A stretch of 64,000 bases of DNA from Erythroxylum novogranatense (Eukaryota; Streptophyta; Magnoliopsida; Malpighiales; Erythroxylaceae). The stretch spans positions 65,967,824 to 66,031,823 of the forward strand of contig CM057232.1 of NCBI GenBank assembly GCA_029891385.1, in the 5' to 3' direction. Numbering within the stretch: position 1 is the stretch's first letter; each line of letters begins with the position of its first letter. Under the pieces are notes generated by a model. That model had not been told where the DNA came from, did no database searches, and saw only the letters and a program-made list of their open reading frames with translations. Positions 46,677 to 58,498 of this stretch are shown here, piece after piece. A program made the translations under genes and the position numbers.

Positions 46677-48179
46677 TGTAAGTGTAAGTCGACTTGTACC
46701 ATGTGTAAGTCGACTTATGCTTGCTCGGTACTGATAAGTCGCCTTGTTCACCAGTGTAAGTAGACTTATGGATGTCCAGTACCGTTAGATTGTTAGAGTA
46801 GTGCCCTAAAGGCAATCCCCTTTAGCGCGTTTTATTCAAAGTCGTGTACAGACTTTATGAATAAATAACTCCATTCCTTGTTGCCTTCCAGAGGTCGCTC
46901 ATAGGGTGGTGCTTAGGTACAGCTTGAGGTATTCGAAGGTAATTGAGTAGCCAATAAAGGATTCACCACTTCTGGATTAGCAGAAGAGATACCCATGGCC
47001 TCTTGTCGGGATCATTACTTGTAAGGCTGGCCAGCAAATATGTCATGAAGAGTGTCCTCATTGACATATAAAGTAATGAGTCCTAGGACGATAACTAATT
47101 TCACTTGGGCTAGACTCAGTCTAGTGAGAGTAGACACTTTGACCATACTCATAACCAAGTAGGGTATAGGATGGTGAAAGGACGAATTGCAAGGTAATTG
47201 TCTATGGAAGGGTTCGTGATCTGGTTCGTGATGAATTCATCAAACCGATTACTTTTCGGTCAATTGGGGGTCATGATGTGTTACTAGATGCCACTCATGA
47301 CTTGCTCAGATTAATTGTTAATCTAAGTGGCCAACATAACCGGGAACCTAAAGGGTCACACGCATGAGAGTGATTCAGAGAATCTGTAAAATAGTAATTG
47401 GACAGAGTTCCAATTATGGAGAGCATTAGGATTAAATGGATCCCGATGAGATCGGGATATGTCCCGATGAGATCGCGACATCAATATTGCTGAGAAAGAT
47501 TTCGAGTCGTTTTAGTACAGGGGCTGATAGGTAGGTAGATGAATTCCAATTTGATCGGACCTTTTAGCAATTATATATTAATTAATTAATTAATTAAGAT
47601 TAATTAATTAAATATATATATAGCCATGTGCCCATCGTTGGATGAAGAGATGTAGATAAGGTTTGAAAAGTCAAAAGTTTCATTATTTAATTAATTCATG
47701 AATTAATGGACTAAAGTCATCCACGTGGATGGCTTTCCACCAAGTCCTTTAATTAGTGAAACAAATATCTACATGGTATGTGAATTTGAATGGAGCCGTC
47801 AGTTTTGCTTGAGAAGGAGGGAACTTAATAGTTAAGTGAAAAAGCTTTGAAATAAGAGATTTCATTCTTCCTCTCTAAAAAGCATCATTGACTCCTTGCT
47901 TCTTCCAAGCTTCATCAACGTTAATCCAAGCTCTCTAAAGGACAAAGGTAAGGTCTAGCAGCCTTTAATTTGTTCTAGCTATTCCCGGATCAAAGGGGTT
48001 TGTCCCGGTTAGGTTTTCTGATCTCTGCGTGGATACCTTTAGAGATAGTCTCTATTGGCTATTTAGGTTTGAGTCTTTATACCGACACATAGATCCTGGC
48101 CTTCGGGAAGGTCCCGACGACAAAAATTTTTATTTTTCGCACCTTGTACATGTGATGTACATCCCGGGATTTTCCTACA
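46677..48179 (+). repeat. 3' LTR of element A (1503 bp, with extension and internal deletion)
   Basis: Starts TGTAAGTGTAAG with a 114-bp extension (46677-46790) before the usual TGTTAGAG at 46791. Compared with the 5' LTR it lacks about 450 bp: after GAATAAATAA at 46857-46867 it jumps to ACTCCATTCC. It ends TCCTACA at 48179. Confidence 0.9.
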
Positions 48180-48184
48180 GTATA
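48180..48184 (+). repeat. Target site duplication of element A (right)
   Basis: GTATA, identical to 39038-39042. Confidence 0.92.
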
Positions 48185-48622
48185 GGACATCCATGTGATG
48201 ATCTCATGGCAGGTCATCCAATGTACTTACTACCACTAGTAAGCATCCACATGTCAAATCTAAATATCTCAATATTTACAGTTTTCTGAGATCCACTGCT
48301 TGATCCAATCAAGGAGTTTGACATATGCTAGTCTATCCAGATTAACGATGTCCAGTCTCATTAATCCTATGACTAGGGATAATTTAGATACTGACATAAT
48401 TGCACATGATAGGAATCTCAGTAGTATGATCGCATCATAATTTCCTTCATGCTATGTCATATATCATGGACTTCATAAATTTGATTAAAGATCACAATCA
48501 ATTCATAATAAAATGAACATCAAATAAATGAAATATGCCTTGCTTTATTTATTCATAAAGTCTGTATATGACTATGAACAAAACGCGCTAAAGGGGATTG
48601 CCTTTAGGGCACTACTCTAACA
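48185..48622 (-). repeat. 3' LTR of element B, proximal part
   Basis: Continues the B LTR after the A insertion and ends CTACTCTAACA at 48622 (LTR start TGTTAGAG on the minus strand). Matches 55909-56345 of the 5' LTR. Confidence 0.92.
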
Positions 48623-48637
48623 ATCTCCCACTTGACC
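48623..48637 (-). promoter_or_regulatory. Polypurine tract of element B
   Basis: Minus strand GGTCAAGTGGGAGAT next to TGTTAGAG. Confidence 0.85.
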
Positions 48638-48837
48638 TAAAGCCAATCGCCTTGGTATCTAATACCATAAGCGAGTACATAAGAATCAAAATTCTTCTGT
48701 GGCAATGGTTTTGTCAACGGATCAGCAATATTCTGCTCTAGGAATTCTCTATCGTGACATCACCTCGAGCAATGATCTCCCAAATCAAATGGTATCGGTG
48801 AGTACGTGTTTGGATCGTTGATGAGACCTTGGTTCCT

Positions 48838-49286
48838 TTACTGTATGAATAGCTCCATTGTTGTCACAATACAACTGTGTGGGTCCATCACAGCTAGGAA
48901 CCACACCAAGTTCAGTAATGAACTTCTTGATCCAAACGGCTTCTTTTGCTGCATCTGATGCGGCAATGTACTACCGCCTCGATCGTTGAATCGCCAGATC
49001 GTCTCTGTTTGGAACTCTTCCAACCGATCGCTCCGCCGCTCGATGTGAAAACATAACCTGATTGGGACTTGGAATCATCCTTATTAGATTGAAAACTGGC
49101 ATCCGTATGCCCGCTCACTTGGAAATTTCCATCTCCATATATCAAGAAAACAACCTTAGTTCTTTGCAAGTACTTTAGGATATTCTTGACACCACCCAAA
49201 GGACGCTCACGAGATCCGATTGGTATCGCGTCGTAACACTTAGAGCATATGATACATCGGGTCTCGTACATAGCATTAACGTACAT
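48838..49286 (-). pseudogene. copia RNase H (element B)
   Basis: 124 readable residues: GVKNILKYLQRTKVVFLIYGDGNFQVSGHTDASFQSNKDDSKSQSGYVFTSSGGAIGWKSS, with the catalytic Asp in TDASF. After KQ the frame is lost through one-base insertions and deletions near 48950-49010, and the downstream Glu and Asp boxes are only seen in another frame. Confidence 0.82.
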
Positions 49287-49953
49287 AATAGATCCTACTG
49301 CGCAGACGATACGGGATCATATTCATACGCATCCTCTCGTCCTGTGTCTGAGGACACATAGACTTCGAGAGTGTTATCCCATAAGCAATGGGAAGAAACC
49401 CTCTCTTGGATTGCTCCATGCTAAACCTCTTTAGCACCTTGTCTATGTACGTTGACTGTGAAAGACCAAGCAACCTCTTCGATCTATCTCTATAATTCTT
49501 TATCCCAAGGATATAAGTTGCTTCTCCAAGGTATTTCATGGAAAATTGTTTGGACAACCAAATTTTTACTGATTGCAGCATAGAGACATCGTTTCCTAGT
49601 AACAATATGTCATCTATATATAACACAAGGAATACGATTGCAGTTCCATTAACCTTCTTATACACACAATGTTCATCCGGATTTTGTGAGAAACCAAACT
49701 CTTTGATTGTCTCATCAAAACGGATATTCCAACTCCTGGATGCTTGCTTCAATCCATAAATGGATTTCTGAAGCTTGCATACCTTTTCGCCATCAGCAGA
49801 AATGAAGCCCTCAGGTTGTGTCATATACACATCCTCAGCCAGATTTCCATTCAGGAAAACTGTCTTCACATCCATTTGCCATATCTCATAATCATAATGA
49901 GCGGCAATGGCTAGGAGTATCCTAATGGATTTAAGCATTGCTCTTTGGATCAA
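49276..49953 (-). pseudogene. copia reverse transcriptase (element B)
   Basis: The best preserved RT of the family, 225 residues. Readable: MLKSIRILLAIAAHYDYEIWQMDVKTVFLNG (first catalytic Asp), EDVYMTQPEGF, KSIYGLKQASRSWNIRFDE, the catalytic LYIDDILLLGND, and the connection part QFSMKYLGEATYILGI...GLSQSTYIDKVLKRFSM. The RT start (GTRWVF-like box) lies upstream near 50030-50090 in other frames. The last ~20 residues are a shifted frame. Confidence 0.88.
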
Positions 49954-50568
49954 GGTCTCGTCATAGTCAACTCTTTGTCTTTAACGAAAGCCTTTAGCCA
50001 CAAGCCTCACTTTATAGGTAATCACATTACCATCCATGTCGGTTTTCTTCTTGAAAACCCATTTGCACCCTATAGATTTTATCCTTCAGTGCATCAACCA
50101 AAGTCCATACCGGTTTTCATACATGGAATCCATTTCGATTTCATGGCACGAAGCCATTTTTCGACTCAACTCTTCGTAACCTCTTCATAGGTGGTAGGCT
50201 CATCATCCTCTATGAGCAATACGTCATTCTGTTCACTTACGAAATCCATATCTCTCGGGAACAGAGCGATCCTACTTGACCTACAATTTCGTGTGAAGTA
50301 GAAGGTTGAGCTATTACCTCATCCGTATGAGTTACGCTTTTAGGTTCAGCAGTTGATCTGCGTCGTCTCGAGCATCTTGAACTTCTTCAAGTTCAACTTT
50401 GCTCCCACCGCCCTCTTTTAAAAAAATCTTTCTAAAAAGACAACATGCGTTGAAACAAACACCTTTTGTTCCTCGGGAAGGTAGAATTGATATCCTCTTG
50501 TTTCTTTAGGATATCCTACTTAACAAACACTTGTCGATTTTACTTGAAGCTTATCGACTTTGTCCGCT

Positions 50569-51090
50569 TCACATAAGCGGACAACCCCATACTTTCAAAT
50601 AAGAAAGATAAGGTTTCTTGTTAGTCCACATCTCATATGGAGTAACATCAACTGTCTTTGATGGAACTCTGTTTAACAAGTAAACAGCTGTCTCAAGTGC
50701 ATACCCCCAAAAGGATTTTGGTAACTGTGCAAAACCCATCATAGATCGTACCATGTCCAACAAGGTTCGATTTCTCCTTTCTGCCACACCATTATGTTGT
50801 GGTGAGCAAGGAGGAGTCCACTGAGATAAAATCCTATTATCTTTGAGATAATCCAAAAACTCTTGGTCTAAATATTCACCACCACGATCGAAACGTAATG
50901 TTTTGATACTTTTACCAAGTTGTTTTTCTACTTCATTTCTGAATTGTTTGAACTTTTCAAACGCTTCAGATTTGTATCTCATTAGATACAGATACCCATA
51001 TCGAGAATAATCATCGATAAAGGTAATGAAGTAACAACAACCATTTCGCATGGATGGACATCGACCACATACATCCGAATGTATTAGATC
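50569..51090 (-). pseudogene. copia integrase core (element B)
   Basis: 160 residues of rve core: YFITFIDDYSRYGYLYLMRYKSEAFEKFKQFRNEVEKQLG, then LRFDRGGEYLDQEFLDYL (second catalytic Asp), QWTPPCSPQHNGVAERRNRTLLDMVRSMMG (Glu), FWGYALETAVYLLNRVPSKTVDVTPYEMW. The first catalytic Asp region (HSDVCG) lies just upstream, out of frame, at about 51062-51085. A stop or shift follows KVWGCP. Confidence 0.87.
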
Positions 51091-51109
51091 TAATAATCCG
51101 ATTGCTCGT

Positions 51110-51490
51110 TCACCCTTTCCTTAAAGGTAACTTAGTCATCTTGCCTAATAAACAAGATTCACATGTGTCATAAGTTTCATAATCGAATGACCCTAAACTT
51201 CCATTCTTATGGAGCTTAGCGATGCGTCTCTCATTTATATGGCGAAGGCGACAATGCCATAAGTAAGTTAATTTTAAATTATCTCTTTTATGTCTTTTTG
51301 CGTCATTGACATTCATAACCGGATGTGACATATCTAATATGTAAATACCGTTGCATAATGTACCAAGACCATAAAACATTCCATTTGAGCTAATAGAACA
51401 ACCATTGTTACCAAAAGACAAATGGAAACCAGCTCTATTTAAACAAGAAATGTATAATATGTTCTTTGTTAACACGGTACAAAATAACAA
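51110..51490 (-). pseudogene. copia GAG-pre-integrase zinc finger (element B)
   Basis: 126 residues: VLTKNILYISCLNRAGFHLSF ... YLWHCRLRHINERRIAKLHKNGSLGSFDYETYDTCESCLLGKMTK. The H-x3-H and C-x2-C pairs of the integrase N-terminal zinc finger are intact. It runs into the integrase core after a small shift near 51100. Confidence 0.87.
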
Positions 51491-51599
51491 TCATCCAAGT
51501 TAAGTACAAGCCCACTGGGATCATCAAAACATAAGTCCCTACGGCTAATGCAGCAACTCTTGCTCCATTACCAACACGCAGTCCATTTCTCCCTTTATG

Positions 51600-51695
51600 A
51601 GTCGCCATCGTCCCCGAGGCCCCGTGATATCATTGCATATGTGTGAGCCACAACCGTATCTAATACCCATATGTTATGATCGAAACAGATTAACC
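51600..51695 (-). pseudogene. copia protease site (element B)
   Basis: The minus strand reads NIWVLDT and then loses frame: one base is missing in the codon after DT (GATACGGTTG where A has GATACCGGTTG). The same deletion is in C. No longer protease frame is open. Confidence 0.65.
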
Positions 51696-52530
51696 TCAAT
51701 GACAAACATACGAAGAAGTCGAGGCATCGATGCCTTCTTCGCTTCGCCTTCCAGATAGACTTTGCGCTTCGCCTCCAATGACCGCCTTATCGCAATGGAA
51801 GCGAGTACCTTTTAGTGCAGTCTCTTTGGTCTTCTTCTTGCCTTTCGCTGCACTTCCTTTCGCCGAGCCCTTTTCTTCTTCTGTTTCTTTTCTTGGAACC
51901 AGAGGAAGAAGAATCCACCAATAGCAACGCTTTGCTATCTTGCTTGACGACATTGTTCTCATTGCTTGAAAGCAGATTGATCGACTTGGGAATTGTGGTG
52001 GATATTTGGTTCATTCGATAGTTCAACACAAACCGTGAATAACTATCGACAAGCCAACAAGAATTAAGTCTATACTTAACTCACAATCCATCACAAAACC
52101 TAAGACGGCCAACCTCTCATTATAGCCATTCATCTTCAATGCATATTGCTGCAGATGAACCAGAGTTATCTTCGTTGTAAGAGCAACCTTGAGGTCTCGA
52201 ATCGCTCGGACCGAGCTTGCTCATCAAACAACTCTCAGTAGATGAAACACTATCGTGTGAGCATCCATAGACTCGTCGCTTCGCAGCTCGGTGACATCGA
52301 TGCAAGCATAATGCGGTGGCTATGTCATCGTCTTTTAGATGCTTATTATATGCCTTCTGATCATCATCAGAAGCTCCTTCAGCAAGTGGATCCGGAAGCG
52401 GAAAATCAAGGATATATCCTAGATCCTCAGATCTAAGAACAATTCTCATATTTCGCAGCCAATCAAGAAAATTTGGGCCAGTTAATTTGTTTTAGTCCAT
52501 TAGGGCGCGAAGATTCACACTGGTTGACAT
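51696..52530 (-). pseudogene. copia gag (element B)
   Basis: The ATG at 52530-52528 opens MSTSVNLRALMD, followed by a TAA, then NKLTGPNFLDWLRNMRIVLRSEDLGYILDFPLPDP as in C. Near 52300 the frame is lost through several one-base deletions. The middle is partly readable at 52029-51787 (LNYRMNQISTTIPKSINLL, then a lysine-rich stretch). The knuckle region is shifted. It corresponds to the gag of C over its full length. Confidence 0.82.
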
Positions 52531-54496
52531 CTTCAACCAACCTAAACGTAGAGAGAGAAAGAAAGTTAGAATAGAATTAAATGTATGACCATAAGGACTT
52601 AAATGACATACATATGGCTCCCACTAGTTTCAACAGAATCCATAACCCTCATCATGAATCCAAGAAACAAAATGGCACAATGACGTAGTGGGCCGATATC
52701 CGACATTGCTAAGAATGACCTTGGGGTTAGCCCAACAAGCCACCTTAGGTCAATCGGTAGGTATCGGTCATACCAATTGCATCACGAATGCAACTATCGC
52801 TCAATGCTATCAACAGTTGATGTATGCACATACATTGGGTTATCAACACTTGATGCGTGTACATCTGATGTACACTACCCAATGTCGCCTCATCCCCACG
52901 TTGACGCTTGAGGTTAGCTCAACAAATCAACGCTTCTAGGAAAACCGACCCATTAATCCGAAAATCACATTTTCATGGTTTGAACATATTCGTATAGAGT
53001 GAGCTTGAGGTTAGCTCAACAACCCAACCCTATAAGAGCTCTGGTTCTTACTATATTAATGGAAGGCGTTAGTTTTCATATTTTAAGTAAGGGATTTTAG
53101 GTCTCATCTTTCTGATCTCATCCAAGCTATAGGATCATAGTCACCTCGACTATATGGACTGATTTAGGGCATTATATCAATCATATTGAATTCATACCGA
53201 AAATCATCCATCATCCCACCTCAGCCTGATACAAGTCGACTTATTCTGATACAAGTCGACTTATTCGATCTAAGTCGACTTATCTTTGTTGTATGTACAA
53301 GTCGCCTTATACCGATGTCTGAAGTCGACTTATATGACTCTTGCATGTAAGTCGACTTATCAACCTGCATAAGTCGCCTTACACAAGGAAATTTGCTATC
53401 TAGTCAGCTAATTCTCAATCCAGGCATTTCCAATTCACAATACCATATACCAAGTATATTATCCTTTATATTAATGTGCTAATGAAACATTTTCATTGAA
53501 ACATGCATGCCATATAGTCAAACTATATATGAAAACCTTGAAACCGATTAATCCACCATTAATCACTAGATTTCCACATAATTCAAGGACACCAAATAAT
53601 CATACTAAATAGCTCTAGATAGTCTACTCATTATCAAGATTACTCCGGCACTAGTCACAAAAATTGCGACGGCCAAAATAAGCAAGATAATGGAATAAGC
53701 TAATAAGACGCTAAAGTAACCTATTCACCATCCGAAAATTATTGGAAACCCAATTTCAAGAATCTCATTTTGGGATGCATGCCACATCAATATAACACAT
53801 TTTTAATCACTATAAAAATGATTCAAGGCATTGGAACCGAAAATAACACAAGCAATCATTTGAAACAAAACAGCCCCAGCATGTTACTCAAAACTGCCAA
53901 GCTCTGCCTTTTGCTCGAAATGATCATTGAAACAATTTCAATAAATGCTGAGAAAATACAAGAGGTTAAAAAATGTTCCTAACATGCTCCATGAATTTTT
54001 CCAGGATTTATTTCCCACAAAAACTCATTGAACCTCAGCAATCTAGCTGAACCAGAATCTGTGTTTTTCAACACAGACATTCCTAGAAACATACAAGAAA
54101 TTCGGAAATAAATAGTAAATCACCTTGAAAACATTTTTCCATGTACAGAGACATTCAAAAACATCTTAGGGACATGTCGGTGAAAACCAATCCAAAAAAA
54201 AAGTTTTCTAGAATTTATTCTCGAATTTACAAGCATACCTGTTTCAGAAACGTTCAACAAGACAGCATCCGAAACTTGAGGGAATTAAATAGCAAAAACA
54301 TATCAAACGACATCGATAAATTTTTTCCTTTTATATACACATTCAGAAACATCTTATGAGCAGGTCTATGCAAGAAATTTTCGAAAACCCCAATTCTACA
54401 CTGGTTCGAAATTGCACACAGTCAGCATGCTACACAGCTCAATTCACAAAGGAACTCCGACCTAGTTATCATTTCGACTGTTTATACAACACAAGC
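52531..54496 (-). other. Long untranslated leader of element B
   Basis: About 2 kb without coding sequence. Same layout as in A: hairpins at 52721-52735, 52908-52922 and 53005-53019, a GTACATC-T-GATGTAC hairpin at 52859-52873 and a decamer array at 53233-53380. Confidence 0.75.
53233..53380. repeat. Palindromic decamer array in the leader of B
   Basis: Seven decamers: five AAGTCGACTT and two AAGTCGCCTT on the plus strand (AAGGCGACTT in the sense of element B), irregularly spaced. Confidence 0.9.
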
Positions 54497-54509
54497 GGCT
54501 CTGATACCA
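54497..54509 (-). promoter_or_regulatory. Primer binding site of element B
   Basis: Minus strand TGGTATCAGAGCC one base inside the 5' LTR end at 54511. Confidence 0.93.
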
Positions 54510-54510
54510 C

Positions 54511-56345
54511 TGTAGGAAAATCCCGGGGTGTTCATTACATGAATACAGTGCGGAATTTAAAATTTTGAGTCCCGGGACATTCCCGAAAGCCAGGATCCAT
54601 GTGTATGTATAACTAGTCAAACTATAACGATCAAAGGAGACCATCTCTGACGGTATCCACGCAGAGGTCGGAAAACCTAACCGGGACAAACCCCTTTGAC
54701 CCGGGAATAGCTAGAACAAGGTAAAGAGTGTGCTAGCACTAACCTTGATCTTGGAGAGCAAGTGATTGAACCTTGGTTGAGCCTTGGAGAGTAGAAGCTA
54801 TCGTGAGTTATGAAAGGAAGAAGATGAAAATCAAATTTCCAAAGCTTAACTATTAAGCATTCGACCCTCTCCTCCAAAAACCACCGAATGAGCTTGCTTC
54901 TCTAACCTTCTTATCTGTATATTTAACTAATTAAAACATATAAAAGCTAGGTTAAGGAGAGCCCTACGTGGGAGGCAATAAACCATTAAGAAAGTCAATG
55001 TTAATGATTCATTTTGACTTGGTCAAAACTAATCTCTTCCTTTCTTATGGCTTCCACCGAAACTAGCATATATATATAATAATTAATAAATTCTTAATTA
55101 ATTAATATATATATATATATTTGCTGAAGAGGTCCATAAAGCTGGGTCATCCCTACCGCCTACGGCCCCGCCGTGAAAGATCGCTTAAGCGATTTTCAAA
55201 GAATGTCAATGTCGCGATCTCATCGGGATCCATTTAATCCTATTGCTCTCCAGATATCGGATCTCTGTCTGAAACTATTTTACAGATTCTCCAAGTCACT
55301 CTTATGCATGTGACCCATTAGGTTCCCGGTTATGTTGGCCACTTAGATTAACACTTAATCTGAGCAAGTCATGAGCGGTATCTAGCAACACATCATGACC
55401 CCCAATTGACCGGAAAGTAATTGGTTTGACTAATGAAACCATATCACGAACCCTTCCATAGATAATTACTGTGCAATTCGTCCTTTCACCATGCTATACC
55501 CCACTTGGTTTGAGTATGGGCAATGTGTCAACTCTTACTAGACTGATCAGATCAAATCTAGTCCAAGTGTAATCAGTTCTTGTCCGAGGACTCATTACTT
55601 GATATGTCCATGAAGACCCTCTTCATGACACATGTGTGCTCCGGCGCCAGAGACTTCCAAGTAATGATCCTGATAAGAGGCCATGGGTATCTCTTCTGCT
55701 ATGATGAAGTGGTGAATCCTCTATTGGCTACTCAATTACCTTGAATACCTCAAACTGCACTCCAATCACCACCCTATGAGCGACCTCTCGAAAGGCAACA
55801 AGGAATGGAGTCAAAGCACGTAATCAAGACTCAAGATATCCTTGAGTACCTCAAGTCTAAGGATACTTGCACCATTGCTATGATGAAATTATCACTGACA
55901 TTTGTATAGGACATCCATGTGATGATCTCATGGCAGTCATCCAATGTACTTACTACCACTAGTAAGCATCCACATGTCAAATCTAAATATCTCAATATTT
56001 ACAGTTTTCTGAGATCCACTGCTTGATCCAATCAAGGAGTTTGACATATGCTAGTCTATCTGGATTAACGATGTCCAGTCTCATTAATCCTATGACTAGG
56101 GATAATTTAGATACTGACATAATTGCACATGATAAGAATCTCAGTAGTATGATCGCATCATAATTTCCTTCATGCTATGTCATATATCATGGACTTCATA
56201 AATTTGATTAAAGATCACAATCAATTTATAATAAAATGAACATCAAATAAATGAAATATGTCTTGCTTTATTTATTCATAAAGTCTGTACATGACTATGA
56301 ACAAAACGCGCTAAAGGGGATTGCCTTTAGGGCACTACTCTAACA
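54511..56345 (-). repeat. 5' LTR of element B (1835 bp)
   Basis: Complete LTR, plus strand TGTAGGAAAATCCC to CTACTCTAACA. It carries the unfilled GTATA site of element A at 55904-55908. It is close to the split 3' LTR, with small indels mostly around 55130-55340. Confidence 0.92.
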
Positions 56346-56350
56346 CCTCC
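56346..56350 (+). repeat. Target site duplication of element B (right)
   Basis: CCTCC, matching the unfilled site in the E 3' LTR at 30370-30374. Confidence 0.75.
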
Positions 56351-58493
56351 ACCTGCACAAAACTTAACATCCAACCTCATATATCATAACTCAATCACAA
56401 GAGTATCTCCATACTCAATTCAAGGCAACAATCCACACTCCTATCATTCTAATCAAATCCAAACTATAAAGTAGTTCATTTTCCCTTTCTTTTCAAATTC
56501 AATCCATACAATGATACATTGTGATAAAGCATATATGAATTGCACAAAATACATTAAAACTCAACACTCTTGTACTTATATAACAAATCTGAGTCATTAC
56601 AACGCTTTATAGGGCATTTAGCCCGATTACAATCCAAATGTCAAATGTCGAAGTACATAATGAAACAAATCTCCAAATGAAACCTAATGCTTCATATAAA
56701 AACAAAATGACTTCTAACTTAAGAACATTGAAGTGATGCCTCAATCCCAATACTTTAACTCGTATTCCTTGGTTACTGTGGAGGGGAAAAAGGAGGTGTG
56801 AGCTCGACGGCTCAGTGGGTAACAGCTTAATAATTAAGAAATAAGCAAAACATTCTTTTATTTCTCATTCTCAAAGCAACTTTCAAATTTGTAAAGATCT
56901 TTCAAACTTATCAAAGTCAATTTACTTTGGTCAAAACATTTTCATTCCATCAAAATTCCTTGTTTTCAAAGCCAACTCCACATTAATGAAAACCTTTAAA
57001 ATTTTATTATCAAACTTCTCATAAATTTATCACATCAAGCTATCACATAAGCATAGACAAATTGGTGCATCAATTTATCAAAGGCAATTACCAACAAATA
57101 TACATACAAAAACAACTTGATCAAACATATCACAAAATCACATAATTGATGGTTTGGGTGGATCCAAACAGACGTACTACACATTTTCGCAGAGCGGTCA
57201 TGTAGTCATGAACACATGAAGGAGTCCATGAGAGCTCCATTGCCACTAGCAGGCAGCCGGAGAAGGCTATAATTTTGACAGTGCACCTATCACATATGAG
57301 GGACCACCACAAACCCAAACAAGCATACATATCATATAATTCATACAATTTATAATCATTAGCCACAATTGGCTCTTGCAAATATTTACTTTCACATAAT
57401 TTCCCAAATTGTCGTTTTTTCCAAAATCAAGTATCCAACTTTTTCACTTCACAAATCATTTCACAATTACTTCCCAAAATGTAAAACATCTCATACTAAT
57501 TCAACCCATCACAAAGAATTATTTATACAACTTTATAAACCATTTAAAAACATTTGATAACATTTATTTTAAAACTAACAGTAGCCTATAATCTCAATCA
57601 TTAAAACATTACCCACCTCACTTCCTTAAGCTAGGAGCTTGAACAATTGGCCTTTCTTCTTCCTTCAATTACCTAAATTCACCTTCATAATACACATCCA
57701 ACACAAGAGAATCCCATATCAACATGAGATGTCAAAATTTGCCATTTCTAAGGACATTAAAGCATGAAAAGAACCCAACTAACCTTACCCATAAATATAC
57801 TAAGCCATTTTTACCTAAATCCATCCATAAAACCAAAAGATTTCACTTTTCTATTACCTTAAAGAGTGACCCACGAAAATTCCTCTTTGTCTTCTAATGA
57901 AAGCTTGATCCTTTCCCCTCCTTTTCCCTCTCCTTTCTAAAGCAAGATGAAACTAGATCTCTAACCTTTCTTCTTCTCCCTTCTTCTTCTTCTTCTTCTT
58001 CTTCTTCTTCTTCTTCTTCTCTTCTTCTTCTTCTTCTCCTTATACGACTCTCCCTCTCTCCTTTTTCTAGAATTTCCGTGACTCTTCTTTCCTTAGCATT
58101 AACTCTTGTCTTTTAATTTATTCACCTAAGCTAAACCTCAAAACTACATAGTTTTGGTCAAGTCACTTGTTTTTCCATGTAACTTTCATGGGCCTCTTCA
58201 TTCCACATGGCTCCTACTCATTTGTTTCCTTCTTTTTCATTTTAAGTAAACTAAAAAGACCAAAGAAGCCTTCCTTGAAAGCCTTAGACTTTACAAACAT
58301 AAAAGAACTTCCTAAAATGCCCTTACACCACCTTATTCATTTAATTTCTAATAATATACTTCACTCTCATTTAAACATAATCCATCATTTAATTTCCATT
58401 TCTTTAACCACTAACACTTCAAAATAATTTAAACAATACCTCCAAATAATTTAGACATGTTTAAGTAAATAAAAAACAATTCAGGGGCCAACA
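56351..58493 (-). repeat. 5' LTR of element E, second part
   Basis: Continues the E LTR after the B insertion and ends CAGGGGCCAACA. It matches 30375-32515. Differences from the 3' LTR cluster near 57170-57290 as losses of single G bases (for example CAGACG versus CAGGACG). Confidence 0.92.
57967..58037. repeat. (CTT)n microsatellite in the E 5' LTR
   Basis: A long CTT/TTC run on the plus strand, expanded compared with 31998-32060. Confidence 0.85.
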
Positions 58494-58498
58494 CTAGG
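58494..58498 (+). repeat. Target site duplication of element E (right)
   Basis: CTAGG, identical to 28848-28852. The C LTR starts at the very next base. Confidence 0.9.

Larger units (their letters stand above)
39043..48179 (+). mobile_element. Ty1/copia retrotransposon A (complete, 9137 bp)
   Basis: Plus-strand copia element with 5' LTR 39043-40987, primer site 40989-41001, long leader, gag and pol remnants, polypurine tract and 3' LTR 46677-48179. It is flanked by a perfect GTATA duplication. Both LTRs begin TGTAAGTGTAAG, ~113 bp upstream of the TGTTAGAG start used by B, so A has an extended LTR. All reading frames are broken. Confidence 0.92.
37593..56345 (-). mobile_element. Ty1/copia retrotransposon B, with element A nested in its 3' LTR
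   Basis: Minus-strand copia element: 3' LTR in two parts (37593-39042 and 48185-48622), polypurine tract 48623, pol and gag remnants 48900-52530, leader to 54496, primer site 54497-54509 and 5' LTR 54511-56345. LTR ends are TGTTAGAG...TCCTACA. Same family as A and C. Without A it is about 9.6 kb. All genes are broken. The exact copia clade is not clear to me by eye. Confidence 0.9.
28853..58493 (-). mobile_element. LARD-like non-autonomous gypsy element E, with nested copia insertions
   Basis: A complete minus-strand element: 3' LTR 28853-32515, polypurine tract, 3.6 kb non-coding interior, primer site at 36084-36096 and 5' LTR split into 36101-37592 and 56351-58493 by element B. Flanked by CTAGG on both sides. 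Without the insert it is about 10.9 kb, with LTRs (3.66 kb) as long as the interior (3.59 kb). Large LTRs around a non-coding interior of about 3.5 kb are the hallmark of LARDs. Its polypurine tract and adjoining tail are like those of chromovirus F, so a chromovirus may have supplied the proteins. Confidence 0.87.
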
